The position numbers were made by a program, and so were the translations under genes. The notes beneath the pieces were generated by a model. It did no database searches, was not told the origin of the DNA, and saw nothing but the letters and a program-made list of their open reading frames with translations. Positions 21,206 through 32,902 of a DNA stretch of 64,000 nt are shown here, one piece after another. Position 1 is the stretch's first letter; every line of letters starts with the position of its first letter. The DNA comes from Nereocystis luetkeana (Eukaryota > Sar > Phaeophyceae > Laminariales > Laminariaceae), in the NCBI GenBank assembly GCA_031213475.1, contig JARUPZ010000013.1:2503231-2567230 (forward strand), in the 5' to 3' direction.

Positions 21206-22059
21206 TTTTGTTCCGTGTACCTATTCTTGCCCAATCTGCACCAGAACTGCTGTACCTCCGTACTCTTCTCTGGGCTGATGGGCAAGTATGTATTCTACTG
21301 TGTTGAAGTACATATCATAGGCGTTTGACTGTTCTACCTGGGACAGTGGATCGGAGCGGCCGCTGTGCTGCTGCTGGCGAAAATATCACGTACGACTCAT
21401 AATTTACAGTAGTGCCCAATATGCACTGATCACTCCAGCTCGCTTGTTGGCGCCTGCAACTACACTATCTTTGTATGTTTTTCGTAGATGGACGGGTAAG
21501 CTCTCACGTAAGTGGCATGGTGGTTCTACAGCGCAGCGACAAGGTCGGGTGTTGGAGCAAAGGAATTCCGAAGCCGCTGCGGCATAAGACAGCACGGGCG
21601 GGGTTGCACAGTCATGGAGGAGACACGCAACACAGAAACGATAGCGAGGGGTCTCCCCAAATGTGACGGAATGGGCTGTTCCGTTTTTCCAGCTGGAAGG
21701 CGAAACTACGTGTCCACCTCACCTTGGGCGCCCTGGAAGGTTCAATATTCTACAGGGCAGGGCGTGCCCGAACCCACCTGGCGATACCGACACCATCGAC
21801 GACAGCGCAAACATAATCCAAATCGCGGAGCGGTGGAAGGCCGACAACGACTACTTCTACTCCATCGTCTTCCTCGCTACAGCCGATGGCACCCGTACAT
21901 TAGTCGGACAGTAAGAGGAAAGACGACCGACGACGGCGCCGACGACTGAATAGCAGCGTCGGTAGCACTGGTTGACAAGTACAATAGCAATACCATCGCC
22001 GGTCGCGTGATAAGCTACGAAATATTGCACGACTCCAGGCTGCAGGTCGGACATATCCT
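21206..22059. other. Unassigned interval
   Basis: A 145-codon frame (21512-21949, +) contains no recognisable motif. No repeat identified. Confidence 0.4.
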
Positions 22060-22268
22060 CGAAACAAATAGTGCACTCACGGGAGTGCACCAATGATCTC
22101 CTATCTGCCTTGCCAATTTTTGGCTCGATGGAAACGTTCGAAGCTAAAGCAGACAAACGAAAAATCCCAGAATCAAAACTGCAGCAGAAGTGCTTCCAAT
22201 GTCGTTGTTGTCGGGAAACTGTATTGTGTTTGGTGTGCAGTGCAACAGCTGGTTTACGCAGACCCTGA
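22060..22268 (+). pseudogene. Cys-rich zinc-finger fragment of a probable DDE transposase
   Basis: The reading HSRECTNDLLSALP, then SMETFEAKADKRK, then KCFQCRCCRETVLC parallels the fragments at 59843-60157 (HSRKCTKELMSGLP, TCFHCLCFRDF) and 59075-59175. The conserved order is HSR.CT, a GLP-like turn, a basic spacer, then a CxxCxC cluster. A C-terminal Cys-rich finger of this kind is typical of piggyBac-type transposases, but no catalytic domain is present, so the family is tentative. Confidence 0.45.
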
Positions 22269-22757
22269 ACGGAGGACATAAAAAATGTATATCCTCAGAG
22301 AAAAACGCCGTGAACATATAACAAAACGGCTAACAGGGAATCAAAATACACCATGGCCAGAACAGAAACGCCCCTGACACCTTGGAAACCCAGACTCCGG
22401 GAACGACAACAACTTTGATATTCCCAGGTAATCTATGTCATTCCTTGCAGACAGTGCCATCGGCCAATTGGGGGCCCGTCTAATGTTTTTGTTAGATACT
22501 CTTCCTATTACTGGAAAACTCCCCATTCCGCACCAACCTTACACATACATTCAAATAAACTTTAGAAGACGCCTCTAGCATGGATTTGGGCAACTTGTGA
22601 TATAGTTGAAATCAACCAATGCGTAGCCTTTATCTCTCTATTGAAAGGTATCGCCAGCAGAAATGCCGACGACCTCGGGAGTGTTGGCAATGCCCTGTAC
22701 ACCATTGACACGACCGCGAGCGACATGATACCCAGTGTTTTCCTCGGAGATGTTGAG
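22269..22757. other. Unassigned interval
   Basis: No gene or repeat recognised. Confidence 0.4.
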
Positions 22758-23006
22758 AACCGCTGTTTCAGTGGGTGGTCCGCGTGCCTACTAAGATCTT
22801 GTTCGTGGGTTCAAGTCTCGCCGAGTACATACTCGTAAATACTTCTTCGCGCAAAACAATTGATTAGCGGAAAGCGCGAAAGCGTGAGTTAGCTACATTG
22901 AATGAAAATCGACGAGCATTGGGAATGCTGAACCCTATGCGCGACTAAAAAGGAAGGCACATACCGGGGGGAGACGGGACGACACCTGTGACCACGGCTT
23001 GTCGAA
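22758..23006 (+). mobile_element. tRNA-derived SINE copy S1
   Basis: The head carries a polymerase III B-box-like 'gtgggttcaagtctcgccgag' after 'gtggtccgcgtgcctactaag'. The body has 'gtgagttagctac', 'gaaaatcgacgagca' and 'gggaatgctg.accctatgcgcgac', and the end reads 'gacacctgtgaccacggcttgtc'. The same order occurs at 59197-59455 (+) and 34455-34850 (-). Non-coding, mobilised by LINE proteins. Confidence 0.75.
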
Positions 23007-23084
23007 AAATAATGACCGCTAGGGGGAAAACCTCCTATCTATGAGTTTGACATCGAAATGATTAAATAAAAAATTAAGAAAAAC

Positions 23085-23490
<406 letters not shown>

Positions 23491-23589
23491 GACACAGACG
23501 ACCAAAAATGTTTTTACTACTACTACTACAATATACCTGGGAAATTACTACTGCTTCGCTGCAATTTTGTGATCGATGATTGGCGGTAT

Positions 23590-23685
23590 TATAATTTCTC
23601 TTGCCATCCGACAATGTGCAGCATGATCTTCAACATGGATAACTCATAACTCTCCGGAAAAAAGAAAACCTCGGAAACAATTGAA
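23590..23685 (-). mobile_element. (AAT)-tailed retroposon copy
   Basis: Carries the family blocks 'cttgccatccgacaatgtg', 'agcatgatcttcaacatgg' and 'gaaaacctcggaaac' on the plus strand. On the minus strand it ends in a short AT-rich tail. Confidence 0.6.
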
Positions 23686-23861
23686 ATGTCAAATTAATTA
23701 GTGGATTAGGATTGATCGTATTTTAAACATATTATAAACGACGATGTTCAGTTTGTTCCCGTTTTGAAATGGGGCCTAAACCCTAAAAACTCTTTTCCAG
23801 TAATATAACGATGTTGTTCGGACTTGGCACACAATTATCCAGTAAGATGTGTACGTGGCAA

Positions 23862-25045
23862 CTACTATTAATAATAGAGCCTGGTATCACCTAAAACTCG
23901 GGGGAGTATGCGATATCTATATATACCCCCCAAAATAAACATGACTAAGTACTAAAAAGTTGATATTTCTTAGTCATCATGTCCATATCACGTGTTTTTC
24001 TTGATATTATACCGCTGTGAGATGTGAGAAATGCAGGGTATATGTCATATATCGTGTGATATATGATACCAGGTATATGATGCGGATAAAATGTATAGTG
24101 ATATATCATATACTAAGTATATTATTATTTCTCTTGGCCTCCGACGATGTGCAGCATGATCTTCAACATGGATCACTCATAACCTTCCCGAAAGAAGAAA
24201 ACCTCGGAAACAAAAGGAAACCCTAACCCAAGTCTACCTCCCACATATATATATATATATATATATGTTGTTATATTTTTATATCATATATATACGTATA
24301 ATGTTTTATATAATATATATACCTTGTTTATTGTGATATACCTGGTATCACTTCATATCTGCCCTATATATCGTGCTTTCTTGTGCTAATACCACCTATA
24401 TATATGTGTACGTCACCGCCGTGTCACATCGGTACATCCTCGTGGTTGGGGCCTGTGTCACACTGATGGCAGAACACTTGCTCGGTACTTGGCGATCTGT
24501 GCGCGCTACGTACGACACGGTGCACAGTGCATGAATTATAATGCAGCGACCCCTTCTCCGCGAGGTTATACTGCGTGTAGATGTGTGTGGTGTAATGCAG
24601 ACAACGGTTAGTTGGTGTATTGCGATGACTACGAGATTGTGTACACTCACTGCCAGTAGTACTGGTACCAGGTACAAGGTAGGTACATATATCGATGTCA
24701 AAGGCGACTGCTGCATGTAGCTGTGGCAAGCTTGTGGCCGCAGGCGATGGCGCGTTCGACTCGCTCATCGCGGATCAAGACCGCACGACAGGAAGACAGC
24801 AGCAGACACCGACCCCTGGTGCGTCTCCTCATGTGTTCGTCACGCTTCGTACTCGTACTCGTACATACGCACGAGGGATACACTGTTGTACGTATATTCC
24901 ACCCAAAATGTGCGCCCGAAAGGTACAAGATATATCGTCAAGACAACAAAAGCCGACATATTATGCCACGTATCGGATAGATATATCACGCATTTCACCT
25001 CATATAGGCCGATATATAATATTATATAATCTTATGTAGGCCGGT
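23862..25045 (+). mobile_element. hAT-like TIR element, right end missing
   Basis: The left end reads 'taataatagagcctggtatcacc' and the interior is the reverse complement of the complete copy at 44101-45296. Landmarks include 'gtcaaaggcgactgctgcatg', 'gccgcaggcgatggcgcg' and 'atcgcggatcaagaccgcac', and palindromic AT-rich stretches of 'gatatatcata' type. The right terminal repeat is not found after 25045, so the copy is truncated or eroded. No intact transposase. An (AAT)-tailed retroposon (24118-24240) sits inside it. Confidence 0.7.
24118..24240 (-). mobile_element. (AAT)-tailed retroposon copy nested in the hAT-like element
   Basis: The best-preserved copy of the unit: plus-strand order 'ttattatttctcttggcctccgac', 'catgatcttcaacatggat', 'gaaagaagaaaacctcgg', 'aagtctacctcc'. 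It interrupts the AT-rich left part of the hAT-like copy; the equivalent position of the 44101-45296 copy lacks it. Confidence 0.65.
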
Positions 25046-25509
25046 ATCTCCCTTAATAGCAGGTGTGTATAGAACCACTTACTTGAATCTCACTGAGCGT
25101 GCTCGGTTGGTTGGCACATCCCTGGCCTCTCAGAGCTCCCACTTCGAAACCGCCCCCGTTCATTACTTCGGACCTTTCCTGCGGGTTTTTGTTTTCTCCC
25201 TTTCTTTTGGCACTCTCTGTGCGTTCTTCCGTTTTCTTCTTTCGCTTCGTGTGCGTGTGTGCCCTCCGAGTGCGGCACCGCGAGTGAGCCCAGCGCCGTC
25301 GCCCGCGGAGCGAAGCGCCTTGTACATACTTGTGCATGCATACATAGGGAGATCACCAAACTTACCCCCCCCCACCGCCTGGTTCAATTGCGAGTGTCGA
25401 TGATAAGGCGACTGCTCTAGTGGAGACCGTGCTGTCGACCGCTGGTAAACTAGCACATTATACCAGTCGTAAGCAATGACCACTGGGCTGGTGTACGCCC
25501 GAAGAGGTA
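25046..25509. other. Unassigned interval
   Basis: No gene or repeat recognised ahead of the LINE. Confidence 0.4.
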
Positions 25510-25512
25510 AAA

Positions 25513-27223
25513 GCAGAGGTGCCCTCACGATGGCAGAAGAAGGAAAATGCGAGGACGCAACTACGTGCTAACCCGAGCGACAAAAATCTGCGGAAAGCTT
25601 GGAAGGTTGCCACGAAACAGCTCAAACGTGCGAGGACGGACGGAGTGCAGGCGTTCTTCGAAGAAGACGTCCGTCAACTCGAAAGACGTATCCAAGAAGG
25701 CGATCAGTTTGGGTTCTACAAGCGCCTTAAGGGGAGGGATGTGCAAGGGAACAGGACTTTCATTTCGCAGTATATCAGGGACGAAGATGGTAGATTACTG
25801 CGAGACATCGGCCTCATCCGTGAACGATGGGTAAGGTGGTTCCATAAGCTGCTAAACACCAAGTCATCGACCCTTGGTTGTGGTTTGCGGTAGTTTGATA
25901 CAGGTCTACGGATATTGGGGGTTTCATGTATTGTGGGGTTTTGTATTATGTATCGAGGCATTATTTGGTACGCCTCGTGGTTGGAGCTGCTCCTCCGGGA
26001 GCAGTCGCTGATGTTAATGATACGGCCCAGGCTTTGATGATAACGATACTGCCTGCCTATACGTGAGTGGTGCAGCCGGTGACAATTTTGGTTCGGCTTA
26101 CCTCCTGTGTGTGGTTTATGCGGTGGGGTCTCTGACAGAACGGTATTATTGATACACCTGGTGTGTGTTGTGTTTGGTGTATTGTACAAGTATCTTGTTT
26201 TCTCTCCTCGATCTACGCCATAGGGGCACGCCGCGTGGTTAGATAAGCCAAAGTATACAGCAAGCGTATTCAAACAACCCTCGACCCGACGATCCTCGGC
26301 GAGCTCAAGGTCTGGCCCTCGTGCAGTCCGCTGGACGACGTCCCGTCTAGATACGAGGTGGAAACGGCGATCCGGGCGATGACGAACCGCAAGGCGGTTG
26401 GGCCTGATGGTCTCCCAGCTGAACTTCTGAAGGTCCTGGCCGACAAAGGAGACTCGGACACCTTGGGAAGCTTCTACGAGATCATCGTCGCTGTGTGGAG
26501 GGGAGGGGTCGTGCCGCAGCAATGGAGAGATGAAACGATTAAGGTGCTCACAAAAAGAAAGACAGGACGGAGTGTGGTATCTATGGTGGCATTTCCCTTG
26601 TCGTGCATGCCGGCAAAGTACTCCTCAAAGTCATCGCGCGCCGCCTAAGCGACTACAGCGAACGGGAAGACATCTTGCCAGAGGAGCAGTGTGGCGTTAG
26701 GCGCGAATGGTGGCCGGTCGACATGATGTTCGTGGTGCGACGCTTGCAGGAATTGGCAAGGAAGGACACTTCGCTGTTCATGTGCTTTGTCGACCTCACT
26801 AAAGCCTATGACTTCGTCGACCGAACCCTCCTGTGGGTTGTCTTGGCTCGCTTTGGCGTGCCACCTAGAATGCTCACCGTTATCCGCCGATTCCACGACG
26901 GCATGCGAGCATGCGTGCGGCTGGATGACGGCGAGTGCTCAGATATGTTCGACGTGAAGCAGGGCCTATGGCAAGGGTGCGTGCTCGCGCTAATGCTGTT
27001 CAACATGTTTTTCACAGCGGTGCTGCGTGTGGCGGAGAAACGCTTCGCCGCTGATAAAGCCATCACGGACAGCATAGTGCAACTCCAACGAAAGCAGGAG
27101 AAGACACAAAAGAAGAGAGCGAAGGCACGGGCCGGACAAGCCGACGGACAGGAGAAGGATAAAGAGACCCAGGCACTGTGGGCTGTGCTGTATGCTGACG
27201 ATGCGAGCATAGCATCGCGATAA
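25513..27223 (+). pseudogene. LINE reverse transcriptase, copy B
   Basis: Reverse transcriptase for target-primed insertion of LINE RNA. The upstream segment (25519-25874) reads RKAWKVATKQLKRAR and FYKRLKGRDVQG, typical of the region ahead of the fingers domain. After the solo LTR the frame resumes with RAMTNRKAVGPDGLPAELLK (26382 onward) and WRDETIKVL. Around 26590 a frameshift moves the reading into 26603-27223, which holds [22 protein letters not shown], the first catalytic aspartate in [13 protein letters not shown], and YADD, the second catalytic pair, near the end. The endonuclease domain is missing. Dead by insertion, frameshift and 5' truncation. Confidence 0.85.
25875..26276. mobile_element. 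Solo LTR with 5-bp target duplication ACCCT
   Basis: A 402-bp insertion that begins TG (TGGTTGTGG) and ends CA (TTCAAACA), flanked by ACCCT at 25870-25874 and again at 26277-26281. Taking out the insertion and one ACCCT leaves the surrounding LINE reading frame uninterrupted across the site, which confirms the boundaries. TG...CA ends with a 5-bp duplication are the mark of an LTR retrotransposon; the internal part was lost by LTR-LTR recombination. It is not related to the 6761/11505 LTRs as far as I can see. Confidence 0.85.
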
Positions 27224-29007
27224 CCTAACGGCCTGGAGAGGAGGATGACGGTGATCGTGACTGCATGTACCGCTTTTGGCCTGACGACTCGGAGGCGAAG
27301 ACGGGGATAATGTATCTGCAAACGAAAGATGGGGGGAACGTGCCGTTCACCGTCACCGCAGCCGGCCAAGTGTAAAACCAAGCGACCGAGTGTGTGTATT
27401 TGGGCGGGGCTATCAGCGCAGATTGAACGAGCAGAAGTGTCGAGGCAACCCGTCGACTTCAGAGGGCATGGGCCTGCTTCGGGTGGGATATGAAGGAAAT
27501 ATATGACCGCCCGGGTGTGCGCCTACGCCTGAAGGTGCGAATGCTGACAGACGAGGTGATCGAATCGTTGCTCTACGGTTGCGTTACTTGGAGCCCGAGC
27601 AAGACTGGTTAGGGTAGGCTACGGGAGGCCCACCACAAGATGCTCCTCCGATGCATCGGCTGGCGAAAACGAAAGCGCGAAGACCACATTCTATCCTATG
27701 CTAGCGCACTTCTAAGTACAAACTCTGAGATCGTTGAGACGACGATACGCAGACGTAGGCTATAGTTTGCGGGCTTTGTGACACGCATGGAAGAGGAGCT
27801 CCTGCCGAAGGGGGGTGGTTTTTGAGGAGATGTTTGGGGGTAAGGGTTTCTCCGGACCACAGGAGTGGGAGTGGATTAGATACCTTGAGGAGGACCGCCA
27901 GGAGTTTGGCCTCAAGGTCGAAGGGTGGCGCGAGGCTGCACAGAAAGCCGGCAGATGGTTCCGACGGGTCGAGGAAGGGGGAAGGTTTTCATGTGGAAAT
28001 GACATAAGGATGAGAAGGAGGTATTGGCAGAACGGCACAGGATGGCTGCAACCACTACCACAACCGTTGACGCCGACGCGAGTGCGTTGAATGGCAGGGA
28101 AGAGCGGGGGGGGCGAACGGGGAACGAGGTGGAATGGAGGGGGGTGGGGGGGGGGGGGAGGGGGAGGCGTTCTGCCAAACAGAGTGAGACCTGGGTATGG
28201 CCGTCATCGTCATGATGCGCTCCCTTCGTTGGGACCCAGGTAACTACCATGGTTTCACCCGGGCAACTTTGCGTGTCTGTATCCTCCAGTGCCTGCTTTT
28301 CGTATTATCTTTCCCCCCCGCCCCGTGTTTGTCCCTTTTCTGTCCCTTCTTTTGTCCCTTCTTTTGTCCTTTCTTTCCATATTTCCTTCTTTCTCGTGTG
28401 TACCTCTTTGTGTCGCTGTTTGTATCTTCCGTTTTGATTTTTTGCTTTTTGCTATCTGCTTTTCTCCGTCTCCCTTTTTGTTTTTTGTCTGCTAGTCACT
28501 TTTTTGCTTCCCTGGTATTCTTCGTGGCGGAGTGCGTATGCTTGTTTCTTTGTTTTTATCTCTGTTCTACACCCCTCGCGAAGCATGCGAGCCTGCAATC
28601 TGCGAAACAATTGCGGATTCTCTTGTGTGTTTCTATTCTTGCTTTCTTGCTTTCTATTGCTTCCTTGCCTGACTTGAACTGTTTATATTTTTCTTCCCTT
28701 TCGGATGTGTTATTTTTTCTATTTCGATCTCGATTTCGACGTCGAGTTGTTATTTTCATCCTGTCTAAATTGTCTGGGTAGTGTGTGGTCCTCTCGGTAT
28801 ATGTGGCGACTTGTACAGCGTACCGCATGTATCTGATACGTACGTGCGCGGACCTCCTTTTTATGTTTTGTCTGAGGTGTAGATGTGCTGCAGCTATCAT
28901 GTGTACTACTATTTTTTTACCGAGGTATTTCTTCCACTCCAGAGTGCGCATTCTTGAACGGTGGGCGAGATTTGTCGGCACCCTCCTGACCACGAAATCG
29001 TCTAAGC

Positions 29008-30225
29008 TTGACTCAACCATCAGCGCCCTATTTCCAACAACGGTCGTTGGCACCATCGCTTGGAGATGAACCGACCATGGATGATATGACGGCGGTAATT
29101 CGGGGTATGCCAAACTGGAAAGCGGTGGGACCAGACTCCCTTCCGGCCGAGTTACTGAAAATCGACCACCCCGAGTTCATCCGGTACTTTCACAACCTAC
29201 TTGCCAACGTGTGGAGAACGGGTGACGCCCCCCAGCAATACAAAGATGCGACCATTAAGGTCCTTCATAAAAAGAAGGATCGCTCTGATTACAACAATTA
29301 CCGAGGGATTTTGCTTGTTGCCCATTCAGGCAAAGTTTTGCTGAAAATGGTCGCGTCTCGCCTCAGTAACTACTGCGAGGCCAAAGGTATACTCCCCGAG
29401 GAACAGTGCGGCTTTCGCCCAGCAAGATTAACGGTCGACATGCCGTTCGTTGTGCGCCGACTGCAAGAACTCGGACGAGCTAGAAAAATCCCCCTGTACA
29501 TGTGCTTCACCGACCTGCAGAAAGCAAATGACTCCGTCGACCGTGATCTACTGTGGGTGGTGCTCGCACGGTTCGGCGTACCAGAGAAGGTGCTCACCAT
29601 CACCCACCAGTTCCAGGAAGGCATGCGAGCCCGCATGCGTACGGATGACGGTGAGCACTCGGAATGGTTCGACGTCACTCAGGGGCTGCGGCAAGGGTGT
29701 GGCTTGTACCCACTTCTGTTCAAAGTCTCTTTCGCTGCTGTGATACACGCCGTGCTGATGCGTTTCAGTGAAGACCCAGATATTTTGGGGGGCTTGGTTC
29801 ACCTCGAGGAGGACCTCGGCGAGGACGGGGTGAAGGTTGACCCACTAACTTACGTACGGAGGGCAGTGTGGGGTACGCTGTACGCGGACGATGCAGGCAT
29901 TGTGTCCAAGTCGGCGGAAGGCCTTGCGAAGATGATCACCGTCATTGTAACCGTTTTGGAAGCAGCAGGCCTCGCCGTATCCGAAAAGAAAACGGAGACC
30001 ATGCTGCTGCGGACACTGAATCAGGCACCGCGGACCTCACCGCTCGTCATCGAAGCAGCGGGACAGAGATACAGGCAGACGATGCAGGGTTTGTACCTGG
30101 GCGGTCTTGTCGTCGCAAGCGCTGACATTATGCCAGAGATCATACGACGGATCCGACTCGCATGGACATGCTACAATCGGTTCAAACGGGGACTTATGAT
30201 ATGGAGGATGCGCCGTATACTCTAA
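29008..30225 (+). pseudogene. LINE reverse transcriptase, copy C (405-codon open frame)
   Basis: The largest uninterrupted transposon frame in the window. It has fingers-to-palm order: [38 protein letters not shown] with [13 protein letters not shown], the first catalytic aspartate in [16 protein letters not shown] (the usual Tyr of KAYD is Asn here), [11 protein letters not shown], then [10 protein letters not shown] with the two catalytic aspartates, followed by a thumb-like region. The endonuclease domain and start region are missing and the ends are frameshifted, so the copy cannot move by itself. The non-LTR clade is not decidable from this fragment. Confidence 0.85.
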
Positions 30226-30850
30226 ACGTGTGCACGCAAAATCCCGAGGTGATGGCGACCCTGCTGTACGGGTGCGACGCGTGACGTGGACTCTTGATCA
30301 GGATCACTTCGCTGAGCTCAGATCGGCACACCACAAACTCCTCCAACGGATCATTGGCTTCCAGCGCCGACACTGCACTGACAACCTCATGTCGTACGCG
30401 AAGGCCCTCAAAAAGGCCAATGCGAGAGCGTTGAGACGACCACCCGCAAACGACGTCTCCTGGGCCGTACAGCGGACGACCAATGAGCGGCAGACCCGCC
30501 GGGCGATGTTTGGGGCGATGGCTGCTGGAGAGAACCCAGGTCCTAGGACGAGGCCGACCGGAAAATAACTGGGCCCAGTGTCTAGCAGACGATCTCAGAG
30601 TTTTTCAAGCCACCGAGGGGTTCACGAAAAGCCCCCTTCTGCTGTTCGGAGTAGAGACGTTGTCATGGCCGGCGGCGGCTTACATGAGCGGGAAGCGGTA
30701 CCGGGGGGTCGCCGAAGCGGCGGACTGTTTCAAGGCGAGGTGACACAAGGACGAAGCACAGAAGAGCCGGCTGCGCCACGCAGCAGAGGACGCGAAGAAC
30801 GGCGACAAGGGGAGGGGGGGAGGGCGGAGGGGCAGCTGTACTGATAAAGC
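30226..30850 (+). pseudogene. LINE C-terminal region, copy C
   Basis: Continues the polyprotein in broken frames: a 'TLLYGCDA' block near 30255, FAELRSAHHKLLQRIIGFQRR (about 30307-30370), VQRTTNERQTRR (about 30470-30505), NWAQCLADDLRVFQATEG (about 30568-30620) and WPAAAYMSGKRYRGVAEAADCF. This Arg/His-rich region follows the polymerase in many LINEs. Matching fragments occur at 5140-5640 and 38110-38470. Confidence 0.7.
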
Positions 30851-31352
30851 TGTCGACGAATGCAAAAACGGAAAGATAGATCGGGTAGCTGGGTATCGGT
30901 TCGACTAGCTCTTACAGACTTTTGCCCGTATCTCCCTCTGTTTCGTGTTGCTTCGTCCGCGCAGCAGATATCTGCCCTTCCTGAGTACGCATGATTTCCG
31001 TTCAGCAGCTTCTTGAAGTCCTTGCGTCGTTTGTATTCAGTTTTTTTCAGTTTTTTGTTTGTTTTTATTGTCTTTTTGTTCATATGTTTCCGGTCTTGCT
31101 TGTGTTGTTGTGTTCTCGTACCCGGTACGCCGGCATCTCACTTGCTTGACACTTGAATTTGCGATTTATTTCCATGTTTTGGCTATCTTCTTCTGTGATG
31201 TCTGTGACGACAGAATCATTATCTCTCTAGGATAAATAATCAGGACGGACACTGGGTGTACTGATGGAGCTGGGTAAAAAAGACGATTTAATGTGAAGAC
31301 AATCACAACAACAGAGTTATTGTGGAGTCTGTCCTGCGACCACGGACTGCAT

Positions 31353-31722
31353 TGCATTGTGTGGCGATAAGTTAATGCGATATAACAACATACACAACAA
31401 GAAAAAAACATAAAGCAACCATATACAGAGTACTTACTTACTGCCGCTGTGCCGTTGGGCCATATCGCCAGGTCGCCATTTATCCTTCCTGTACAGTAGT
31501 ATTCCACTCCATCCAGAGTTATTGGACCCTGTCCTGTGAGCACGGACTGCGCTTTGTAGCGAATAATTAATTAATGTGAGCATATAATGAAAAACAACTC
31601 CGAATAATACAATAACAACAACAGCATCCCCGATCATCAGGGCCCAGAGAGGCAAAGACGCCGAATGACCACGAGAGTACAGAAAGCAAACGCCGGAGAG
31701 GACCGCGCGGTTCGGGGTAATT
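31353..31722. other. Short LINE tail and unassigned DNA
   Basis: A second LINE-1 terminal motif lies at 31500-31550 ('ccactccatccagagttattgg', 'gagcacggactgc'), followed by 'ttaatgtgagcatataatg'. The rest is unassigned. Confidence 0.4.
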
Positions 31723-31755
31723 ATGTAATTGTTGTGGTTGTTGTTGCTGTTGTGG

Positions 31756-31792
<37 letters not shown>

Positions 31793-31815
31793 GGTTGTTG
31801 TTGTTGTTGTTGCTG
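31723..31815 (+). repeat. (TTG)n microsatellite with TGG interruptions
   Basis: About 90 bp of TTG units with a few TGG and CTG changes. Gln- and Val-rich frames here are repeat products. Confidence 0.9.
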
Positions 31816-31865
31816 CTGTTCTCCCACTAACTCATCATACAGAACCGCATTCATTCCCGTTTTTG

Positions 31866-31934
31866 GAGGGCAAACCACTCAAAATTTCAAGTACTCGTAG
31901 TTTGTCCCCACAACGGGACTGCGGTTCTAAAGGG
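31866..31934. mobile_element. piggyBac-like MITE, left end missing
   Basis: Shares 'tttgtccccacaacgggactgcggttctaaagggg' with the complete copy at 3003-3091 and ends in GGGG followed by TTAA at 31935-31938. The left terminal repeat is absent. Confidence 0.65.
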
Positions 31935-31938
31935 GTTA

Positions 31939-32290
31939 ACTCCTCTGACGAAGGAAGCCGTGGTCACACAAAGGTGCGGGAGCCCTATTAATAGGAAGAT
32001 CCGAAACACCCCCTTAAAAAATCGAAATTCGGCTGCCTATTAATAACAAACATGCAAGAAGAGACGAAGAAGGCGCACACACGATGAAATCAACGTTGCT
32101 AACTGAACTACTGAACTACCATGGCCGCGCGTATGTTGTTGTTGTTTTGTTGTTCTCCCGTGAACTCTCTGACGAAGGAGTCGGTGGTCACATAAAGGTG
32201 CTGGGGCCCTAGGAAGATCCGAAAAACCACAAAAAAATGAGAAATTCGGCTGCCTATATCCTCTCTCAACATAACAGTATCATGTAGAGT
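31939..32290 (-). mobile_element. Two adjacent LINE-2 3' tails
   Basis: On the minus strand, two successive copies of the LINE-2 terminal block occur: 'cggatcttcct', 'gggctcc', 'tttgtgtgaccacgg', 'cttcgtcagag'. They are centred at about 31945-32040 and 32160-32250. An AAC-type tail ('ttgttgttgttttgttgttc' on the plus strand) lies between them. The lengths suggest heavily 5'-truncated insertions. Confidence 0.65.
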
Positions 32291-32550
32291 TATGACCATC
32301 CAAGAATCAGCTTACTTTTTTACTGTTTGTGGAATTGTGCGTGCCCCCAGAACGCACCACGCCACCGAGAACCGTAAACCTGAAAGACCTTCCGGGAAAT
32401 TTACGTTAATTGAAAAAAAGATACCTGGTACCAGGTACGCAAGTATTTTTCGAAGTTCCGAGTTGTTGATTGTTGTTTGTTGCTGGTGCTGACTATAGGT
32501 CCCCGGCACTCGCATTTTTTTATCTTCTTGTACAACGTATCAGGTAGGTA

Positions 32551-32720
<170 letters not shown>

Positions 32721-32754
32721 TTGTTATTATTATTAATACGACTCGTAGTATCAG

Positions 32755-32790
32755 GCTTTCCATCCGACAATGTGCAGCATGATGAGCTTT
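32755..32790 (-). mobile_element. (AAT)-tailed retroposon remnant
   Basis: Only the last part of the unit is left: plus-strand 'tttccatccgacaatgtg' and 'cagcatgatgagc'. Its minus-strand tail opens into the long (AAT)n/(ATT)n array. Confidence 0.55.
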
Positions 32791-32902
32791 CACGTTGGTC
32801 AATCAAAACATCTTTCACGTTGACATTCCTGAAATAACAAATTTCCGTATACGAAGGAAACCTGTACAACAAGTCTATAGATACCACCAGCAGGACAGCA
32901 CA

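Larger units (their letters stand above)
25510..28953 (+). mobile_element. LINE copy B, interrupted by a solo LTR
   Basis: The longest LINE copy here. It starts inside the polyprotein ahead of the reverse transcriptase, carries the palm domain and the C-terminal region, and ends in a 3' UTR that closely matches copy A. A 402-bp solo LTR splits it at 25875. The frame shifts near 26590. After YADD at about 27200 the frames are broken. The 3' UTR stops at 28953, within the terminal family motif, where copy C begins. Confidence 0.8.
28954..31352 (+). mobile_element. LINE copy C, 5'-truncated, joined to the end of copy B
   Basis: Starts abruptly at 28954 inside the terminal motif of copy B ('ccactccagag' then 'tgcgcattcttgaacgg'). 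It carries reverse transcriptase and the C-terminal region. It seems to end at the family motif 'gtggagtctgtcctgcgaccac' near 31352. A second copy of that motif at about 31510-31550 suggests another short LINE tail next to it. Confidence 0.7.

Noticed and set aside
19630..21285. His/Pro/Arg-rich frames of 184 and 223 codons on opposite strands
   Set aside because: They follow the degenerate minisatellite; no start context, domain or codon bias separates them from repeat translation. Described as repeat arms instead.
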